DNA from: Marinilabiliales bacterium
GTDB taxonomy: Bacteria > Bacteroidota > Bacteroidia > Bacteroidales > F082
DNA length: 9,156 nucleotides
Direction of reading: 5' to 3'
Assembly: GCA_002869465.1 (NCBI GenBank)
Contig: PKSW01000359.1
Span: 1 to 9,156 of the forward strand
The notes beneath the pieces were generated by a model, which made no database searches, was not told the DNA's origin, and saw nothing but the letters and a program-made list of their open reading frames with translations. The position numbers and the translations under genes are program-made. Within the stretch, counting starts at the first letter, position 1, and each line of letters begins with the position of its first letter. Below are positions 5,265 through 9,156 of this stretch, in pieces.

Positions 5265-7568
5265 TTGAAAAGAAACTGGAAAATAGCAGGTTTGTTGGCA
5301 ACACTTTTACTCGTGCTGTCCGTGCCTCTGTATATAATGAAGCATATGTCAACGGAAAATGGTGTATCTGAAACTGCATCTGCTACGTTTACCGGTAGCA
5401 ATAGTTGTATTGAGTGCCATAAATTGGCGTATGATCTATGGCTGCAATCTGACCATTATTTTGCGATGGATACAGCTTCAGAAACTTCCGTTTTAGGAGA
5501 TTTCAACGATGCCGAATTGGAATTCAACGGACTGACCCATAAATTTTACCGGAAGGATGACAAGTTCTTTGTGATGACAGATGGGCCTGATGGATCCATG
5601 CAGGAATTTGAAGTGCAATATACATTCGGAGCATGGCCTTTACAGCAGTACCTTGTGCCGCTGGATGGTGGTAGGCTGCAAACACTTGCCTTATCGTGGG
5701 ACACCATTACCAAATCATGGTATCATATGGCAGAAGCAGTTTATCCGGATGAAAGGGTAGACCATACCAACTGGCTCCACTGGACCAACCAGGCACAGAA
5801 CTGGAACGGCATGTGTGCCGATTGCCATTCAACAAATTTGAAAAAGGGTTTTGATCCGCTAACGAAAACCTATCATACGACCTGGTCAGAAATCAATGTG
5901 GGTTGCGAGGCATGCCACGGGCCATCTTCAGAGCATTTGAAATGGGCGAATTTGCCCGAACTGGCCAGACCAGCGAATACCAATTTCGGTTTGGTCGTGC
6001 AAACAAGTAACATTGAAAATACCCGTTACGTGGATCTTTGTGCACGTTGCCACACCCGGAGGGCTGTTTTTGAAGATTATAATTTTGAATGGCATGATTT
6101 GCTTGATCAAATGGTGCCGGAATTACCGCGTGAGCCATTCTATTTTACTGATGGACAAATTCTGGAAGAGGATTATGTGTTTGGATCATTTACGCAGAGT
6201 AAGATGTACATGAATGATGTGATGTGCAACGATTGTCATAATGTACACAGCGGTAAATTAATTTTGGACGGAAATGCCTTGTGTCTGCAATGCCACAGGG
6301 CAGACGAATATGACACATATAACCACCATTTCCATAAGCAGGTAGGTGAAGAGGGAAAGCCGGTAGTCTCTGCTTTTGGCGATACTTACCAGGCAGGCGA
6401 CGGGGCTTCGTGTATCAATTGCCATATGCCAGGCAGGTATTATATGGGCGTCGATTACCGCCGCGACCATAGTTTCAGAATACCAAGGCCTGAGCTTTCC
6501 GATGATCTCGGGACACCCAACGCTTGTACCTATTGCCACGCCGACCAGAGCAACCAATGGGCATCAAATAAAATGAAAGAATGGTACGGCAGTTCTGCTA
6601 AACAACATTTTGGTAGCTACCTTGCAAGCGTAGTGTCAAGTCAGGAGCATGTAACCGATAAATTGAAAGAAATTATCAATAATGAATTATTTCCGCCGAT
6701 AACAAGGGCCGTGGCCATTAGTGAATTAGGAAACGAGTTTTCAGATGAAAACAAGAAAATCCTGGTCAGTAAAATACACGATCCCGAATCTTTCATCAGG
6801 TATGCCGCCATCAGGAATTATAATGTTACTGAAGAAAACGATATAAAACTTCTTGTGTCACTTTTGAACGATCCGGTAAGGGCTGTTCGCTTTGAAGCCG
6901 CACTTGCCTTATCGGGTATACCAGATATTCCGATTTCGGAAAATGAAAAAAAGTTACTTCAAAAGATACTGAATGAATATGAAGGGGCTTTAATGTATTC
7001 GGCTGATTTTACAGCGAGTAGACTGAACCTGGGTAACTTATACAGAAACCTCGGCGATACAGACAAAGCCATTGAGCAATACAAGGAAGCCATTTTAATT
7101 GATAATGAATTTTACCCCGCTAAAATTAACCTGGCGATGTTGTATAATCAAATAGGGGAGAACGAGCAGGCTGAGAAACTTTTTAAAGAAGTGATAGCTG
7201 ATGGACCTGATCAGCATTACCAAAAATATTCCCTTGGTTTATTACTGGCTGAAATGGGGAGATACGAAGAAGCTGTTAGTTACTTAGAAGACGCCTCAGT
7301 TTACCTGGAGGAAAATACAAGAATAAAATTCAACCTGGCCAAATTGCAGGAATTCCTCAAAAATGATGAAGCAGCTGAAGCGAATTATATAATGATTCTT
7401 GAACAGGAACCAGAATCCCCTGAATACCTCATTGCAATTGTTGAATATTATTTTAAAAAACAAAATTATCAGAAAGCAAAACCATATGTCATCAGAATAA
7501 ATAATCTCTTTCCTGATGATCCGCAATCGATTGAATTACTGGAATTTGTTAATTCTAAGCTGGAATGA
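5265..7568 (+). CDS. Octahaem c-type cytochrome with HEAT-like and TPR repeats
   Basis: The 767-residue protein has a basic start and one hydrophobic segment (about residues 7-24), a signal anchor placing the rest in the periplasm. Eight CxxCH haem sites follow, at Cys48, 184, 214, 259, 321, 340, 383 and 421. No CxxCK site, as used in the active sites of some multihaem nitrite and tetrathionate reductases, is present. The spacing and flanking sequences recall cytochrome c554-like multihaem proteins. Residues about 475-555 contain two HEAT-like units (DPESFIRYAAIR and DPVRAVRFEAALAL). Residues about 583-752 hold about five TPR units (for example NLGNLYRNLGDTDKAIEQY), likely a docking surface. 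Its place directly behind cytochrome b and Rieske genes suggests it is the electron-accepting third subunit, replacing cytochrome c1 or f. An enzymatic role on a nitrogen or sulfur compound cannot be excluded. The start is TTG at 5265, since the upstream frame closes at the Rieske stop. Confidence 0.88.
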   Translation: MKRNWKIAGLLATLLLVLSVPLYIMKHMSTENGVSETASATFTGSNSCIECHKLAYDLWLQSDHYFAMDTASETSVLGDFNDAELEFNGLTHKFYRKDDKFFVMTDGPDGSMQEFEVQYTFGAWPLQQYLVPLDGGRLQTLALSWDTITKSWYHMAEAVYPDERVDHTNWLHWTNQAQNWNGMCADCHSTNLKKGFDPLTKTYHTTWSEINVGCEACHGPSSEHLKWANLPELARPANTNFGLVVQTSNIENTRYVDLCARCHTRRAVFEDYNFEWHDLLDQMVPELPREPFYFTDGQILEEDYVFGSFTQSKMYMNDVMCNDCHNVHSGKLILDGNALCLQCHRADEYDTYNHHFHKQVGEEGKPVVSAFGDTYQAGDGASCINCHMPGRYYMGVDYRRDHSFRIPRPELSDDLGTPNACTYCHADQSNQWASNKMKEWYGSSAKQHFGSYLASVVSSQEHVTDKLKEIINNELFPPITRAVAISELGNEFSDENKKILVSKIHDPESFIRYAAIRNYNVTEENDIKLLVSLLNDPVRAVRFEAALALSGIPDIPISENEKKLLQKILNEYEGALMYSADFTASRLNLGNLYRNLGDTDKAIEQYKEAILIDNEFYPAKINLAMLYNQIGENEQAEKLFKEVIADGPDQHYQKYSLGLLLAEMGRYEEAVSYLEDASVYLEENTRIKFNLAKLQEFLKNDEAAEANYIMILEQEPESPEYLIAIVEYYFKKQNYQKAKPYVIRINNLFPDDPQSIELLEFVNSKLE

Positions 7569-7643
7569 TTATAAAATGTTTATATCAGATCAGGTTTATC
7601 GTTTTTCAATCGTAAAAATGGTGGCTATTGCACTTGAATTTTA

Positions 7644-7651
7644 TACTTTCG
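7644..7651 (+). promoter_or_regulatory. Candidate -7 promoter element upstream of pta
   Basis: TACTTTCG matches the Bacteroidota -7 consensus TAnnTTTG at all but one position. Transcription would start near 7658, about 20 bases before the ATG at 7679. No clear -33 element is present. The 110-base gap after the octahaem gene shows no convincing terminator. Confidence 0.3.
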
Positions 7652-7678
7652 CAAATAATTTGTTAACCCGAATAATCC

Positions 7679-8284
7679 ATGTCGAAAAACCTTTATATCG
7701 CCGCATCGGAGGCTGAAGCCGGTAAATCTTTAATTGCACTGGGAATGATGGATTACCTGTCAAGGCGCATTACGAGGATCGGCTTTTTCAGACCTATCGT
7801 TAAATCAGGCGAAATAATGGATAACCACGTGAGGCTGATCCGCGAAAGATTTAAACTGGACGTGGTTTATAAGGATATGTATGGACTCACCAGCGAAGAA
7901 CTCAATAAACTTATCCGCAACGGTGATAACGACAGTATCCAGACCATTATACTTAATAAATATAAGAAACTGGAAAGTAAATGTGACTTTGTATTGGTCG
8001 AAGGGAGTGATTTTAAATCACACATAAGCAGTTTCGAATTCAATTTTAATATCCGGGTAGCAAATAACCTGGGTAGTCCGATCATTGCAGTGATCACTGG
8101 AAAGAATAAAAATGTAGCTGAAGTTATAGATTCGGTGCAGCTAATGAAAGAAATGCTGTCACAGGAAAATGGCAGCCAGATTGGAACTATTGTTAACAGA
8201 GCAAATGAAAGAGATGTCGCTTCAATAAAATCATTATTGGATAAGAATACTGTTGATGGAGACCTGAATTTCGTAATTCCTTAA
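7679..8284 (+). CDS. pta: Phosphate acetyltransferase, N-terminal P-loop-like domain (split by in-frame stop)
   Basis: These 201 residues match the N-terminal domain of long-form phosphate acetyltransferase, which interconverts acetyl-CoA plus phosphate with acetyl phosphate plus CoA. The domain is a dethiobiotin synthetase-like P-loop fold, regulatory rather than catalytic. A degenerate Walker A is visible at residues 9-17 (AASEAEAGKS), followed by IGFFRPI at about 34-40; LVEGSDF at about 104-110 is the second nucleotide-fold motif, and an IGTIVNR strand comes near the end. The frame stops at TAA 8282-8284 after VIP, precisely where full-length proteins usually continue with Glu and a linker into the DRTGG domain. 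The following ORF continues in the same frame. The piece is therefore a domain-sized fragment of one gene, or one half of a split gene. It starts at a good ATG 110 bases after the cytochrome operon, with a promoter-like element ahead of it. Confidence 0.85.
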   Translation: MSKNLYIAASEAEAGKSLIALGMMDYLSRRITRIGFFRPIVKSGEIMDNHVRLIRERFKLDVVYKDMYGLTSEELNKLIRNGDNDSIQTIILNKYKKLESKCDFVLVEGSDFKSHISSFEFNFNIRVANNLGSPIIAVITGKNKNVAEVIDSVQLMKEMLSQENGSQIGTIVNRANERDVASIKSLLDKNTVDGDLNFVIP

Positions 8285-8290
8285 CTCGAC

Positions 8291-9156
8291 ATGCTTCAAA
8301 AGGTAACGATCAGGCAAATAAGTGAAGCATTAAATGCAAAGGTGATTTACGGCGGCGCTGAGCACATGAATTTCGTAGTGAACGATGTGAAGGTAGCTGC
8401 CATGGGGCTGGAAAATATCCTACGGTATGTAAGTGAAGGTACACTGGTGATCACACCCTCTGACCGCCTGGATATACTTTCTGCTCTTGCACTGACCTTG
8501 ATTTCAGGTAATTACCCTAAAATTTCCGGATTGCTCCTTTCAGGAGATTTTGAACCCAATGATGAATTCATGCGATTGATAAAGGGGCTTCAAAAGCTTC
8601 CCATCAACATCTTAAAAGTGGATACGGATACCTATACCACAGCCATGAATATCGATCATATTGAGGCTAAGCTATTGCCTGAAAATGAACAGCGGATATC
8701 CATAGCGCTCGGTCATTTTGAAGAATATGTGAATGGTAAACAACTTGCTGAAAAAGTAAGTATTGAGAAATCAGAGGCCGTAACACCACTTATGTTTGAA
8801 TATGAACTGTTTGAACGCGCCCGAAAAGTACGTAAACATATTGTGCTGCCTGAAGGAACCGATGACCGGATATTAAAAGCAACGGATATTCTGCTCCGGC
8901 GAAATGTTGTGGATATTACACTGCTTGGCAACGAGGAAGAAATTTTTAAGAAAGCATCCTCTCTGCGGCTAAACATTAGTGCCGCCAATATCATTGATCC
9001 ATATGACAACGACCTGGCACGTGAATACGCTTCAGAATATTATCGTTTAAGAAAACATAAAGGCATAACCAAACAAACGGCTTTTGATTTGATGCATGAT
9101 GTGAGCTACCTGGGCACCATGATGGTGTATAAAGGCCATGCCGACGGGATGGTTTC
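8291..9156 (+). CDS. pta: Phosphate acetyltransferase, DRTGG and transacetylase part (3' end outside window)
   Basis: An ORF of at least 288 codons starts at ATG 8291 and is open to the window edge. Residues about 5-115 form a DRTGG domain (EALNAKVIYGG, then LVITPSDRLDIL). From about residue 166 the catalytic phosphate acetyl/butyryltransferase domain begins: FEYELFERARKVRKHIVLPEG (PEG at 187-189), DDRILKA, LLGNEEEI, then RKHKGIT and DVSYLGTMMV. The last third of the catalytic domain is missing only because the window ends. It is in the same frame as the preceding fragment, separated by TAA plus two codons. Translation could restart at the ATG seven bases after the stop by coupling, although no ribosome binding site is visible. 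The catalytic domain is uninterrupted, so an active short-form enzyme is possible without the regulatory domain. An acetate kinase gene may follow, but that is outside the window. Confidence 0.88.
   Translation, partial: MLQKVTIRQISEALNAKVIYGGAEHMNFVVNDVKVAAMGLENILRYVSEGTLVITPSDRLDILSALALTLISGNYPKISGLLLSGDFEPNDEFMRLIKGLQKLPINILKVDTDTYTTAMNIDHIEAKLLPENEQRISIALGHFEEYVNGKQLAEKVSIEKSEAVTPLMFEYELFERARKVRKHIVLPEGTDDRILKATDILLRRNVVDITLLGNEEEIFKKASSLRLNISAANIIDPYDNDLAREYASEYYRLRKHKGITKQTAFDLMHDVSYLGTMMVYKGHADGMV

Noticed and set aside
5265..7568. Octahaem protein as a hydroxylamine oxidoreductase or octahaem nitrite/tetrathionate reductase
   Set aside because: The CxxCK active-site haem of the octahaem reductases is absent, and no HAO-like crosslinking tyrosine context was recognised; only a general c554-like resemblance is supported.
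7569..7678. Possible terminator after the octahaem gene
   Set aside because: No stem of useful length followed by a T-run could be drawn in this 110-base gap.
7516..7716. Plus-strand ORF bridging the octahaem gene and pta
   Set aside because: It overlaps the end of one good gene and the start of another in a different frame and crosses a likely promoter.
8713..9009. Minus-strand ORF of 98 codons opposite the pta catalytic part
   Set aside because: The plus strand here encodes conserved transacetylase sequence; the antisense frame is low-complexity and Ser/Arg-rich without features.

Overview
The window looks like a chromosomal segment of an environmental member of the Bacteroidota. This is inferred from low GC content, weak or absent Shine-Dalgarno sequences, several TAnnTTTG-type -7 promoter elements close to start codons, and the general look of the proteins. 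No rRNA, tRNA, CRISPR array, insertion sequence or phage gene was seen.

Left part (1-3290, all minus strand). From the right end it reads: a short-chain dehydrogenase/reductase (2487-3290), a CPA1-type cation:proton antiporter (984-2183), and the first 205 codons of a secreted or membrane protein that runs off the left edge (617-1), possibly the N-terminal region of a large mechanosensitive channel. The two gaps between these genes, 366 and 303 bases, each hold a short basic ORF (726-881 and 2357-2431). The two C-terminal halves resemble each other, which suggests a small unrecognised gene family or decayed copies of one.

Middle part (3410-7568, plus strand). Three tightly spaced genes form a respiratory operon: a fused b6/subunit IV-like cytochrome b, a Rieske 2Fe-2S protein with a twin-arginine signal, and a 767-residue c-type cytochrome with eight CxxCH haem sites followed by HEAT-like and TPR repeats. 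Together they look like a quinol-oxidising Rieske/cytochrome b complex in which an octahaem protein takes the place of cytochrome c1 or f. Many Bacteroidota use Alternative Complex III instead, so this operon is the most distinctive system in the window. All three genes appear to start with TTG.

Right part (7679-9156, plus strand). This is a phosphate acetyltransferase gene of the long, three-domain type, interrupted by an in-frame TAA at 8282-8284. The stop lies exactly between the P-loop-like N-terminal domain and the DRTGG plus transacetylase part. The second part is open to the window edge and has an ATG seven bases after the stop. This is either a point nonsense mutation (GAA to TAA is the simplest change), a sequencing error, or a true split gene.
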